Shown: positions 16,683 to 25,169 of the stretch, one piece after another
Position numbering within the stretch: position 1 is the stretch's first letter
How the letters are laid out: each line of letters opens with the position of its first letter
DNA from: Haloechinothrix alba
Lineage (GTDB): Bacteria > Actinomycetota > Actinomycetes > Mycobacteriales > Pseudonocardiaceae
Assembly: GCF_900188115.1 (NCBI RefSeq)
Contig: NZ_FZNW01000006.1
Coordinates: 1-64,000 of the forward strand
Direction: 5' to 3'
Length of the DNA: 64,000 nt
The notes under the pieces: generated by a model
What the model saw: the letters and a program-made list of their open reading frames with translations, nothing else
The model's database searches: none
What the model was told of the DNA's origin: nothing
Translations under genes and position numbers: made by a program

Positions 16683-17600
16683 TTACGCGGCGTCGGCCGG
16701 CTTGATCAGAACAGCCCGGTCAGGGTCGAGGGTCTTCGTGCCGTACAGGCAGTCGATCGACACCACGTCCTGCTTCTTGTCGGTGTCGTAGTCGTACACG
16801 ACCCGAAGGCCGAAGCCCTTGTAGTTGCGGACTGCGGCGTTCTGTGCGCCCCGAGGCAGGGAGAGCTGCCGCGTGACGAGGGTGAAGGCGTCCCGGTGGA
16901 ACGCCACCCCGACCTCCTCGTCGGCCGCGACCGTGCCGTTCAGGTCGTCAACGTGCTGGTCCATGTAGTTGTCGTGCCCGAACTTGCGGCCCAGCTCGGC
17001 CTCGGTGAGGCCAACCGTGTCGCCGCGCTTGTCCGCCTCATGGAACAGGTTCGTGCCGAGCCACCCGGCAGTCGCGATCGGGCCCACCACGGCGCGGCGG
17101 TTACTTACCGGCACCTTCGCCTTGTTCAGCACCCGACCGGCGTCGATCAGCACCCGACCGTCGTCCCAGCTGTACTTGCTGTTGGAGTCGTCCGTGCTGT
17201 TGCCGACCGCGTTGACCACATCACCACGCAGGGCCAGTAGGTCCACGTCGATCTGCTGCCACAGCGCTTCCATCGCCGGGGTGAGCAGCTGCTCGGCGAA
17301 GTCCCGGATCTCGAGGGTCAGCTCCTCGGCGGTCACCGCGAACGACACGTCCTTGAACTTGTCGAGGGTGACCGTCTGGCTGCCCTCGGTCGCGTCCTGG
17401 ATCGTGATGCCGGGGCTGGACCGGTCGAAGTCGTTGGCGACGAACGTCGCGGGCTCGCGGATTGTGATCGTGTCGCCAACGCGGTTGGCGAAGTCGTCGT
17501 CGTAGTCCCGGCTGACGAGACCGGCCATCACCGCGTTCTCGTACAGGGTCGCGATCGCGGCGTCCGCGATCTCGTCCGGGGTCAGAATCGTGTTAGCCAT
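16683..17600 (-). CDS. Major capsid protein, P22 coat-like (HK97 fold)
   Basis: 305 residues. The N-terminus (ILTPDEIADAAIATLYENAVMAGLVSRDY), then GDTITIREPATF and VTLDKFKDVSFAVTAEELTLEI, are characteristic of the P22-coat-like capsid family. A later helix-strand region has DAGRVLNKAKVPVSNRRAVVGPIA. It assembles the icosahedral head on the scaffold encoded just upstream. No separate protease gene is seen, which fits scaffold-assisted assembly without a cleaved delta domain. Confidence 0.88.
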   Translation of the reverse strand: MANTILTPDEIADAAIATLYENAVMAGLVSRDYDDDFANRVGDTITIREPATFVANDFDRSSPGITIQDATEGSQTVTLDKFKDVSFAVTAEELTLEIRDFAEQLLTPAMEALWQQIDVDLLALRGDVVNAVGNSTDDSNSKYSWDDGRVLIDAGRVLNKAKVPVSNRRAVVGPIATAGWLGTNLFHEADKRGDTVGLTEAELGRKFGHDNYMDQHVDDLNGTVAADEEVGVAFHRDAFTLVTRQLSLPRGAQNAAVRNYKGFGLRVVYDYDTDKKQDVVSIDCLYGTKTLDPDRAVLIKPADAA

Positions 17601-17633
17601 AGCGGCCTGTCACTCCCTTGCGGGTCGTGGGCG

Positions 17634-18413
17634 TCACTCGCCGCGCAGGTACTTGCGCCACGCGCCGATGTCGCCCGATTTCGGCGTTTTGCTGTTGCTC
17701 GCGCCACCGGACCCGCCGGTGAACTCGGAGCCGCTCGCCGGTGCCCCCTGGGCAACCTTGAGCTTCGGGTTGTCCTCCGCCATCTGCTTCACCAGCGCGT
17801 CTACGTCGTCGGTGAAGCTGTCGGCGGAGGGGTCGAGCTTCGCCGCCTGACGGGCGAAGCTGCGGGAGTCGGTGAGCGCGTCGGGGTCCACCCCGTTTGT
17901 GCGCGCGGACTTCTCCGCGGCCCGCTCGACGCGCAGCTCACGCAACTCCTGGTCCTTCTGGTCGCGCTCCTGCTGGGCGCGCTCAGCGACCTTTGCCGGG
18001 TCCTCGTCGCCCTTCGCGTTCGGGTCGAGCGCCTGTCGGAGCTGCTCGAGGACCTTCTTGTGCTGGTCCCGCTCCTGCTCAACCTCGCGGAGCTGGGACC
18101 GTCGGCTGGCAGCCTCATCGCGGAGCTTCTTGAGGTCAGCCTCAGTAGGTGCCCCGCCTGCGCCGTTGCCGCCCGAGCCGCCGGAACCACCGGCGTCGCC
18201 CTCGCCGCCCGAGCCCGACTCGCCACCGGGGTCGCTGGCTGCCCCGCTACCGCCCGGTTCATTACCGGCCGAAGGGTCGCCCTCGCCGCCCTCACCGGAG
18301 CCGCCCTCGCCCGTTCCATCGCCCCCGGCGATCGGGTAGATAGGGCGGCCATCGGCGCGGTAGCCGAGGATCGTGCTGGGGTCTACGGAAATGCGCTCCC
18401 GGCGCACGCTCAT
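17634..18413 (-). CDS. Capsid scaffolding protein
   Basis: 259 residues. Residues 30-90 are a Gly/Glu/Ser-rich disordered stretch. A long charged coiled coil follows (LKKLRDEAASRRSQLREVEQ and onward to about 175), then a short C-terminal region with KSGDIGAWRKYL, probably the coat-binding end. It sits immediately upstream of the major capsid gene, the standard scaffold position. The ATG follows AGGAGGCAGCT. Confidence 0.85.
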   Translation of the reverse strand: MSVRRERISVDPSTILGYRADGRPIYPIAGGDGTGEGGSGEGGEGDPSAGNEPGGSGAASDPGGESGSGGEGDAGGSGGSGGNGAGGAPTEADLKKLRDEAASRRSQLREVEQERDQHKKVLEQLRQALDPNAKGDEDPAKVAERAQQERDQKDQELRELRVERAAEKSARTNGVDPDALTDSRSFARQAAKLDPSADSFTDDVDALVKQMAEDNPKLKVAQGAPASGSEFTGGSGGASNSKTPKSGDIGAWRKYLRGE

Positions 18414-18516
18414 AGCTGCCTCCTGACTTGTCGGCACGACGCACCTGTCGCCGCGCTGTCGGCCTCGAGCCGACGTGTGGATTCCGCCGCCACCTGGGCG
18501 GCACTACAACCGGTGG

Positions 18517-19626
18517 TCAGCGGGCGGAGGAGACCTGCTCCCGCTGCCGCTGCCGCTTCGCCGTCGTGTTCGACGTGTGGTCTCTGATCTCTCGCTGGTA
18601 GTGGCGCACCTTGTCCCGCGCCTGACGCCTCGAGGCTTCGTCCATCGCGGCCGCCTCGCGCTTCTTCCACTTGCGGACCTGTCGCTCGAGCTGACGGAGC
18701 TTCTGCCGCGCCGCATCGCCCTCGGTGTCCTGCGTGTTGGTGGGCTGGCGCGAGGCGCCCGGGATGTAGGCAGACTCGCTATGCCTACAGTTGGGGTGGA
18801 ACAACCCTGCCGCGCGAGCCTCATCCAGCGACCCGTCGACCTGCACCGTGACCGGCGGGCCTCCGGTAGCGGAGGGGACCTCGATGGTGCCGACCTGGGT
18901 GCCTGACACTGACAGGACCGCGCCTTCCCACGGGCGGCACAGGTCGCACTCCTGCGGGGCGTCCGAGATCATCACAAGGTCCTGCCCCAACTCACGCAGG
19001 GAACGGGTGTGCGCGTCCAGCGAGGCGCGGGCCGTTGCCGTGCGGATGCTCATCTCGGCCCACGACTCCAGTTCCCAGTTGCGGCCCGAGCTGTCCCGAA
19101 ACCGGGTGATGCCTTGGTCGGCGGCCTTCCACAAGGCGCGTTGCGCCGACTGGCGCCGCGTCTCCACCCCCGACAGGGCACCGGCGGAGGAGTCCTGGGT
19201 GATGCGCCGGAACGAGTCCTCAACCGTCCGCAGCACCGACCGGCTGGGCGGGGTCGCGTCCGTGAGGGTAGCGTCGGCGAGCTCGTCGAGCCGGTCCTTC
19301 TGCAGCACCTGCTCCCGCAGCTCGTCCAGGCTCCGCCCCGAGGCCTGCTGCATATCGCTGGCAGCCTCGCGCGCGCCCATGTCGGCGGCCTCTGCGACCG
19401 CTTCCCGCGACGCCTTCTCCGCGTCCCGCTCGGCCTGCCGTACGTGCTTGGAGGCTTCGCGGCGCACAGAACGAGCCTCGTCGGCCTTCCGCCTGATCCA
19501 GTTCGGGGAGTCGAGCCCGCGCCCGAGCCGCCGCGCGATCATCGAGAGGATCGCCTCCTCAGCGGCGCCGTAGATGCGGGCAACCGCCCGCGCCGGTCCA
19601 GCACTGTCTTCCGGTGAGATCGCCAT
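18517..19626 (-). CDS. Phage minor capsid protein 2 / MuF-like head morphogenesis protein
   Basis: 369 residues. The helical N-terminal half (AARDAEKASREAVAEA-type repeats) is followed by a MuF-like domain. In it, DAPQECDLCRPWEGAVLSVSGTQ, then DEARAAGLFHPNCRHSESAYIPG, supply paired Cys/His residues that probably bind zinc. Such proteins enter the head with the portal. It lies between portal and scaffold genes, with a 1-nt gap to portal. The C-terminus is a basic helix. Confidence 0.82.
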   Translation of the reverse strand: MAISPEDSAGPARAVARIYGAAEEAILSMIARRLGRGLDSPNWIRRKADEARSVRREASKHVRQAERDAEKASREAVAEAADMGAREAASDMQQASGRSLDELREQVLQKDRLDELADATLTDATPPSRSVLRTVEDSFRRITQDSSAGALSGVETRRQSAQRALWKAADQGITRFRDSSGRNWELESWAEMSIRTATARASLDAHTRSLRELGQDLVMISDAPQECDLCRPWEGAVLSVSGTQVGTIEVPSATGGPPVTVQVDGSLDEARAAGLFHPNCRHSESAYIPGASRQPTNTQDTEGDAARQKLRQLERQVRKWKKREAAAMDEASRRQARDKVRHYQREIRDHTSNTTAKRQRQREQVSSAR

Positions 19627-19627
19627 G

Positions 19628-21133
19628 TCACACCCTCATCTCGGGGCCCTCCGGGCGGTCGGACATGATTCCCTCCACCTCTTGCTTCACCCGCTCGTCG
19701 TCCCAGTCGGGGTGCACCATCCGCACCTTGGTGTCGGTCGACACGGCCTCGGCCTCGGTGAGGAGTCGGGCGGTCTCTGCGCGTTCGCGTGGCTGCTCCG
19801 ACACGGCTGCGGGGAATTCGACGTCGGGCCGTTGGGGAGTAACGCTCGCGTTGAACTGCGCCCGGTCAACCCGCAGCAGCAGCTCGGCGAGCTTACCGAG
19901 CGCCATCCGCCACAACCTGGCCTTCTTGCCCCGGGTGAGGAGCGTCTTGCGTTCGCGGGCGTTGGACTCGGTGGCGGTCATCGCGACCTCACTCGTGAGC
20001 CCGAACGTCTGCGCGCTATACCCGGCGCCACGCACGGCCTTCTCCCACAGCTCGCTGCAGGTCTGTCGGTGCTCCTCGTGCCTGATCGCGAACTGGTGCG
20101 CGCTGATCGGGGAGCTGTCCTGCCCCGGCAGCATGTTCAGCCCGGTAAACACCTCCCGGTCAGCGTCGAACCACGCGCCAGCGCCGCGCCCGCCGGTCTC
20201 GAGGTACGACTCCGGTACCGCGATCCTCGCTTTCGCGAGCCGGATATCGCGCATCCAGGAGGTGTAGGTCTCGTCGAGCGCGTCCATCACCGGCTCGATG
20301 CCAGACAGGTCCGACCGCCCCAGGTGCGCTGCCTGCTGGTGGGTACGCCACTGCCGGTTCGGTGTGGCGTTGGGTACGTACACCACCGTGAGGTCGTCAA
20401 TCCCGGTCGGGATCGTTTGCCCATCCTCAGCCAAGCCCGCCGCGAGCTGCGCCGTGTCCTCGTGCTCGGTCAGCGGCACAGTACGGCCGAGTCGGTCCTT
20501 ATCCCCGAGGTAGAGGGCGTGCTGCACCCCGCCCGGCACATGGTGCTCGAGGTGCCGCATGACGTTCCCGTCGTACTCCTGCACGACGCGGTGGAACGTG
20601 ACCTCGGCGAGCGTGCCCCACTTGAACACCGGGATCGCGGCGTCGGGATGCACAACGCTCGGGACCGGCTGTCTCCCGACCCAACCGGCGCGGAGGAACA
20701 CGCCCGACAATGCAGCGGCGACCTCCGCGCCGTCGAGCAGCGCCACGATCATCTCCGGCCCGAACAGGTCGTCGAGCCTCTGCTGCGTGGCGGTGTCCCG
20801 CGTGCCGACCTTGACGCTCGGCGGTTCCGAGAACAGCAGGTCCGCGCTGGTGGAGGCGATATCTGCTGCGGCCGGAACGTGCAGTTTATTCGACCTGATC
20901 TGCCGCTGCGGAGTGCCCCAGAACCAGCGGGACAGCCGCCCAACCATCCCGTCGGAGTATTGGCTCGGCTTGTTGTATCCCTTCGGGTCGGGGGCCCATC
21001 CGGACGTGGCGCCGTACACGGTGGAGAGCTTGTCGACGTCGCCGGAGTACCACGCGTCCCACTGGCTGTAGGCGCTGTAGATGCTCGCCCACTGCGGTGG
21101 GGGCCACGGTGTACCGGGTTCAGGCAGCGGCAC
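19628..21133 (-). CDS. Portal protein, SPP1 Gp6-like
   Basis: 501 residues. Family features are the N-terminal WYSGDVDKLSTVYG, RLSRWFWG and LHVPAAADIASTSADLLFSEPP, the middle LTVVYVPNATPNRQWRTHQQ, and the wing/stem helices with SEVAMTATESNARERKTLLT. It forms the dodecameric DNA gate at the capsid vertex and binds the terminase. Its start overlaps the terminase stop by 14 nt. The acidic C-terminus (DRPEGPEMRV) is typical. Confidence 0.9.
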   Translation of the reverse strand: MPLPEPGTPWPPPQWASIYSAYSQWDAWYSGDVDKLSTVYGATSGWAPDPKGYNKPSQYSDGMVGRLSRWFWGTPQRQIRSNKLHVPAAADIASTSADLLFSEPPSVKVGTRDTATQQRLDDLFGPEMIVALLDGAEVAAALSGVFLRAGWVGRQPVPSVVHPDAAIPVFKWGTLAEVTFHRVVQEYDGNVMRHLEHHVPGGVQHALYLGDKDRLGRTVPLTEHEDTAQLAAGLAEDGQTIPTGIDDLTVVYVPNATPNRQWRTHQQAAHLGRSDLSGIEPVMDALDETYTSWMRDIRLAKARIAVPESYLETGGRGAGAWFDADREVFTGLNMLPGQDSSPISAHQFAIRHEEHRQTCSELWEKAVRGAGYSAQTFGLTSEVAMTATESNARERKTLLTRGKKARLWRMALGKLAELLLRVDRAQFNASVTPQRPDVEFPAAVSEQPRERAETARLLTEAEAVSTDTKVRMVHPDWDDERVKQEVEGIMSDRPEGPEMRV

Positions 21134-22388
21134 GGTCGGCTACCTCCTCTCGCAGGTGGGGTCGCCACACGGGCTGGGTTGTGGTGACGACGTAGCGCAG
21201 CGCGTCGCACGAGTGGTCGTTCGCCTTGATCGGCACGTCTTCCCCCTTGGCGGCCTTCGCGTCGTCCCAGGCGTAGCCGGGGATCTCGTTGAGGAGCCCG
21301 GTGCAGGATTCGTGCACGAGCAGCAGGCCGCGAGACAGCAGGGAGGAGACGAGGCGTATCCCGTCGAGGACGCGGTTGTTGGCGTCGGCTACGGACTTGA
21401 ACCCGGCGCGGTGCAGCTCGAGCTTGAAGCTCGCTGCTGAAGGGTCGACGGCGAACCAGCGCGGTTCCTCGTCTCCGATCCAGGCGGCCAGCGCACGGGT
21501 GAAGTCGGTGTCGGTGTTCTGTCGGCGGGCGGTCTTCGGGTCGTGCCGATATTCGCGGGTGACGACGAGCCGCCCGTCGCGCGTGAGGGCGAGCATGAGG
21601 GCGGCGAACGGGTTGCTGGTGCCGTAGTCGACGCCCACGCCGACCACACGGTCCAGCGGGGGGAGTTCGGACACTACGTGCCGGTCGGTGTCGAACATGT
21701 CGTACACGGCGCCCTCAGCGACCACCCACTCGCCCTGCACGAACCGCCGGTGCCACAGGCCCGTGAATTCGGCTTCGAGGCTGGCGATGTAGTCGGGGTC
21801 GAGGTGAGGGTTGTCGTGGAGCCGGAACCGCCACGACGCGAGGTTGAGAGCGTCGGCGCGGGTGAGGAAGTCTCGCCGTAGCCAATGCGAGGGGTTGTCG
21901 GGGTTGGTGGTGCCGAATAGGCGCGAGCCCCGAACCGACATACGCCCGAGTAGCTGCCGGAAGAACGACTCGGGCAGGACGGTCACCTCGTCCACGTAGG
22001 CGCCCGAGCAGGTCATGCCGCGGAGCTTGGCCTCAGCCTTGGCGTCGTTCGCGCCGAGCACGTGCACCGTCCGGCCGAGCACGTCCGCCGTGGGGGCGCC
22101 TGCCGTGTAGTGCACCTGTTTGGCGAGCGGCCCGAACACCGTCGGGTCGGTGAGCGGGCCGAACAGATTCCGGCCGATCGACTCGCGGGTGCGGCCCGCG
22201 ACCACGAGCTGGCCCCCGCGCGGCGGGTCCGCCACGTAGCCGAGCCACCGCAGCAGCGACGCTACGGTCTTGCCGGAGCGGATGGCTCCTTCCCACAGGT
22301 TGATGCGGGCGGTGGACTCGACGATCGAGGTGACCTGCTTCTCCGACAGAGGCAGCGGCAGGTCAGCCTCGGGCATCGTCGCTGCCAC
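21120..22388 (-). CDS. Terminase large subunit
   Basis: 422 residues. ATPase domain: Walker A GAIRSGKT (34-41), Walker B YVDE (131-134) and coupling motif TTNP (160-163). The C-terminal RNase H-like nuclease has VGVDYGTSNPFAALML (D254), FAVDPSAASFKLEL and a final Asp in NDHSCDALRYVV. It packages DNA through the portal and cuts concatemers. It overlaps the small subunit by 26 nt. All catalytic residues are present. Confidence 0.93.
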   Translation of the reverse strand: MAATMPEADLPLPLSEKQVTSIVESTARINLWEGAIRSGKTVASLLRWLGYVADPPRGGQLVVAGRTRESIGRNLFGPLTDPTVFGPLAKQVHYTAGAPTADVLGRTVHVLGANDAKAEAKLRGMTCSGAYVDEVTVLPESFFRQLLGRMSVRGSRLFGTTNPDNPSHWLRRDFLTRADALNLASWRFRLHDNPHLDPDYIASLEAEFTGLWHRRFVQGEWVVAEGAVYDMFDTDRHVVSELPPLDRVVGVGVDYGTSNPFAALMLALTRDGRLVVTREYRHDPKTARRQNTDTDFTRALAAWIGDEEPRWFAVDPSAASFKLELHRAGFKSVADANNRVLDGIRLVSSLLSRGLLLVHESCTGLLNEIPGYAWDDAKAAKGEDVPIKANDHSCDALRYVVTTTQPVWRPHLREEVADRAAA

Positions 22389-22791
22389 CCCGGTAGAGCT
22401 GCCCCAGCCGGTCCATCAGATCCCCCACCATCGAGCGGGACTCGGCGGCGTTGTCCTCGCGGGCCGCGTCCAGCCCGTGCAGCGAAGCGAGCCGGTCATG
22501 CAGCTTGATCACCAGATCAGCGGCGCGGGGATCACGCCTACGCGCGTCCAGGTAGAAGCTCTCCATCAACCCCTCGAGGCGGGCCGACTCGAGGTCGACG
22601 TACTCGCGGGCGGAGCGTCGGGCGTCCTGGATCGCGCGGTGCATGTCCGTGCGGACGTGCTGCACGTCGCTGTATCCGAGCTCTCCCTCCTCGTAGATGC
22701 GGGTGTAGGTCCAGCCCATGCGGTAGAGGTCCATGGCCTTGGCGCGGCGCTTGGCGACCTCCACGCTCTTGGCGGTGCGTTTCTTGGGCAT
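22363..22791 (-). CDS. Terminase small subunit
   Basis: 142 residues. An N-terminal helix-turn-helix-like region (SVEVAKRRAKAMDLYRMGWTYTRIYEE) would recognise phage DNA. The helical remainder (ARRSAREYVDLESARLEGLMESFYLDARRRDPRAADLVIKLHDR, read as separate helices) would oligomerise. The ATG chosen (MPKKRTAKS) lies 17 nt after the dioxygenase gene; frame further upstream is antisense shadow of that gene. Confidence 0.82.
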   Translation of the reverse strand: MPKKRTAKSVEVAKRRAKAMDLYRMGWTYTRIYEEGELGYSDVQHVRTDMHRAIQDARRSAREYVDLESARLEGLMESFYLDARRRDPRAADLVIKLHDRLASLHGLDAAREDNAAESRSMVGDLMDRLGQLYRGGSDDARG

Positions 22792-22808
22792 TACGGCCCC
22801 CCTGGGTA

Positions 22809-23699
22809 TTACCGCGTGGCGTTGCGGTTCTCGCGGCGCTGGACGGCCCGCTGCTGCTCCTCCTCTTCGGTGCCGCAGGCGGTCATCTTGGTGCGGAAGT
22901 AGGAGACGACGCTGATGCGTTCGGCTCCGCACGTGTCGCACATGCCGTTGAGTTGGGTGCCGCAGGTGCAGGTGACGTGGGCGTTGCCGTGGTATTCGTG
23001 GGCGTCCATGAGGATGAGGTCGGTGTCGTGCATGTCGACGGCGACGCGGTAGCGGGGGAAGCACAGGTGCCCGCCGGTGTAGGTACCTCGGCGGAGGCAG
23101 GCGAGGGTGCTGAACCCGGCGTCGAGGTCCCCGGCGTCGGTGTGCACTCCGGTGGGGTAGGTGTTGTTGACGGTGACGGTGGTGAAGGGCGTGTCCGGAA
23201 CGACCCACTCCTGGTGGGTGCGTTGCGCTTCGGCGAGCTGCGCCGCGTACCGGTCGGGGACGTGCTGCTCAAGATTCCCGGCGATCGCCCGCAGTAGCGG
23301 ATGGAGCGTCTGCCACTGGGGGAGGTTGCGGCCCGTCCAGGCGGTGAGCCGGCAGTACTTCTCCCGTCCGGCGGCGTCGAACGCGCCGATGATGGCGCTG
23401 GGGACGCGGCGGGAGTAGGTCGCTTTCTGGTTTCCGCGCCTGACGCGGGGGCTGCCGGAGGCGATGCCACGGTTCTCGGTGCGTTCCCCGCGGAGTCCGT
23501 GCAGCACCTCGTACATGTCGCGGGTGACGATGCCGTCGAGTGCCTTGGGGAGGTAGACGCACAGCGGGTGCCCGTTGGGTTTGCGGATGGTGGCGGGTCC
23601 GGTGAGGACCAGGTTCCAGTCCCGTGGGGTGATGACTTTGCCGATCTTCTGGTCGAGCTCGCCATCGCTGATGCGGGATCGGAGCCGTAGGTCGATCAT
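22809..23699 (-). CDS. TET/JBP-like 2-oxoglutarate/Fe(II) DNA base dioxygenase
   Basis: 296 residues. The double-stranded beta-helix core is in the C-terminal half: HTD (H186, D188) after VTVNNTYPTG, then LACLRRGTYTGGHLCFP, LILMDAHEYHGN (H237) and RISVVSYFR (R261). This gives the HxD...H...R iron and 2-oxoglutarate residues in TET/JBP order and spacing. Such phage enzymes oxidise 5-methylcytosine, and relatives oxidise thymine, in DNA. Between H237 and R261 an insertion carries CTC and CDTC (C244, C246, C254, C257), a likely zinc knuckle. The ATG overlaps the stop of the glycosyltransferase-like gene (ATGA). Assignment is by motif pattern, not by a search. Confidence 0.75.
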   Translation of the reverse strand: MIDLRLRSRISDGELDQKIGKVITPRDWNLVLTGPATIRKPNGHPLCVYLPKALDGIVTRDMYEVLHGLRGERTENRGIASGSPRVRRGNQKATYSRRVPSAIIGAFDAAGREKYCRLTAWTGRNLPQWQTLHPLLRAIAGNLEQHVPDRYAAQLAEAQRTHQEWVVPDTPFTTVTVNNTYPTGVHTDAGDLDAGFSTLACLRRGTYTGGHLCFPRYRVAVDMHDTDLILMDAHEYHGNAHVTCTCGTQLNGMCDTCGAERISVVSYFRTKMTACGTEEEEQQRAVQRRENRNATR

Positions 23700-24415
23700 C
23701 GGTTGCCTCGCAGAAGTATCTCTCCGGGTCGGCGGGGGTGTGGCTTGAGCAGGCGGGGCCAGCGCTCGAGGAGCGTTGTGTTGACGCGCCGGTCGAGCCG
23801 GGGAGTGCGGTAGTCCTGGCAGCCGCCTCGGTTGGTCCAGTGGGCGTAGCTGGGTAGCAGCGTGTCCGCCCGGGCGACGGCGCCGTGCTGCTGCATGTGC
23901 TGGCAGGTGTAGTCGTAGTCCTCACGCACCGGTAGCTGCGGGTCGAACCGCAGCTCGCTCGGGAGGGCCGCGAATAGCTGCCCCATGATGAACAGTCCGG
24001 TCGCCACGCGGTCGCGGGCGAAGTACGGGTTCGGGGTGGGGGAGCAGCCAGCGAGGCACGCGCCGGTGTCCCGTAGCGCACGGTTCCAGGTCTCGATGTA
24101 GTGGTCGAGGGTGGCGTGGACGGCCTTGCCATTGGGGCTGAGCGTTTCGAGCTTGGCGGGGTCGTCGTCGGTCTGGATGCAGCCGAGCCCCTGGTTGAAG
24201 GCGTCGTCGAGGGCGGTGTTGCGCTGCACCGGCAGCGAGTGCCCGTCGGCAGGTGGGGGGACTGGCAGTACGTGTTCGGCGCCGGTGAGGCGGTAGTCGG
24301 CAGCCTGCGCCTGGGGGACGACCCACGTGACCGGGTGGGGGCGCATGGCCTTGTGCACCTGGGGGACGTTCATGGGGCGCCCGGCGCTGATGCAGTACAC
24401 GCCCCAGCCGGTCAT
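23696..24415 (-). CDS. TAGT-like glycosyltransferase (TET/JBP-associated), GT-A type
   Basis: 239 residues. RNTALDDAFNQGLGCIQTDDD (65-85, shown in part) has the nucleotide-sugar fold start and a DDD acidic cluster at 83-85 placed like the DxD of GT-A enzymes. Later conserved-looking patches are VREDYDYTC (163-171) and HWTNRGGCQDYRT (192-204). Glycosyltransferases of the TAGT/GREB1 class occur next to phage TET/JBP genes and are proposed, in some systems shown, to glycosylate hydroxymethylated bases. Here the gene is translationally coupled to both neighbours by 4-nt overlaps. No membrane segment. The call combines motif and context. Confidence 0.62.
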   Translation of the reverse strand: MTGWGVYCISAGRPMNVPQVHKAMRPHPVTWVVPQAQAADYRLTGAEHVLPVPPPADGHSLPVQRNTALDDAFNQGLGCIQTDDDPAKLETLSPNGKAVHATLDHYIETWNRALRDTGACLAGCSPTPNPYFARDRVATGLFIMGQLFAALPSELRFDPQLPVREDYDYTCQHMQQHGAVARADTLLPSYAHWTNRGGCQDYRTPRLDRRVNTTLLERWPRLLKPHPRRPGEILLRGNR

Positions 24416-25074
24416 GCCTCGCTCCCGGCGGCAGCGCGGAGCGCGTCGAGCACGACCTGGCCCCGGGTGGTGTCGCTGTCGGGGCGGAGCTGATCGATGA
24501 GGCTGTCGGCCTCGTCCGCGTCCGCGTTGGGCAGCACGAGGATGATCTCGCGGAGGCCGCGCTCGGCGCGGGTTTCTCCCTCGGTGGCGTTCTGGCGGGC
24601 CTGGGTCTCCTCGGGGGATTCGGCGTAGTCGGCGTCGGTGTCCTGGTGTGTCTCGATAACCGTGTCGTCGATGCGGGCGAGGATGTCGTCGAGGTCGCCG
24701 GGGTCGTAGCCCGTCCCGTCGAGGTCCGGTAGGTCCGTCAGGAGCTCGGCGAGGATGCGGTCGTCGTAGCTGGCGCGGTCGGCGGTGCGGTTGTCTGCAG
24801 TGACGATGCGGGCGGCCTGGTCGTCGTCCACGTCGACGTAGCAGACGGTGATCTCGGCCCAGCCTTCGTCTCGTGCGGCGGCGAGTGTGTGGTTCCCGGC
24901 GAGGACTTCGTTGGCCCTGCCGGTGTGGGTGCCTCGATTGACGACGATCGGTCGGTACTGGCCGTTGACGCGGAGGCTTTCGGCGATGGCGCGGGTGTCG
25001 CCCTGCCGGGGGTTGCGGTGGTAGGCGCGGAGTTCAGCGACGGGGGCGGTGTCGGTCGTGAGGTCGTGGGTCAT
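24412..25074 (-). CDS. ParB/Srx-fold domain protein, first gene of the late operon
   Basis: 220 residues. The ParB-like domain covers about 10-110: VAELRAYHRNPRQGDTRAIAESL, then NGQYRPIVVN, NEVLAGNHTLAAARDEGW and VDVDDDQAARIVTADNRTAD. GNHTLAAA replaces the GERR box of partition ParBs and is common in phage ParB-type proteins, which can be CTPase or nuclease-like. The tail is acidic. ParB-type genes accompany described phage TET/JBP systems. The ATG follows GGAGCAAGGG; longer starts would cross the operator just upstream. Confidence 0.75.
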   Translation of the reverse strand: MTHDLTTDTAPVAELRAYHRNPRQGDTRAIAESLRVNGQYRPIVVNRGTHTGRANEVLAGNHTLAAARDEGWAEITVCYVDVDDDQAARIVTADNRTADRASYDDRILAELLTDLPDLDGTGYDPGDLDDILARIDDTVIETHQDTDADYAESPEETQARQNATEGETRAERGLREIILVLPNADADEADSLIDQLRPDSDTTRGQVVLDALRAAAGSEA

Positions 25075-25088
25075 CCCTTGCTCCATAT

Positions 25089-25107
25089 TGTCAATCGTTG
25101 GTTGACA
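25089..25107. promoter_or_regulatory. 19-bp phage operator, site 1 (TGTCAA-N7-TTGACA)
   Basis: Perfect half-sites in the gap between the divergent ParB operon and the 85-residue plus-strand gene. The right half-site can double as a -35 box (TTGACA) for the plus-strand gene. It is one of six such sites in the prophage and probably bound by the phage repressor. Confidence 0.65.
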
Positions 25108-25169
25108 CTGCGTATGACACGGATTTACGGTTGTCATGTATCGATAGACACCCGGGAAGGAGTACCCCC

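Noticed and set aside
22792-23208. N-terminal extension of the small terminase frame
   Set aside because: His/Arg-rich sequence antisense-like to codons of the dioxygenase gene; the ATG at 22791 starts the real protein.
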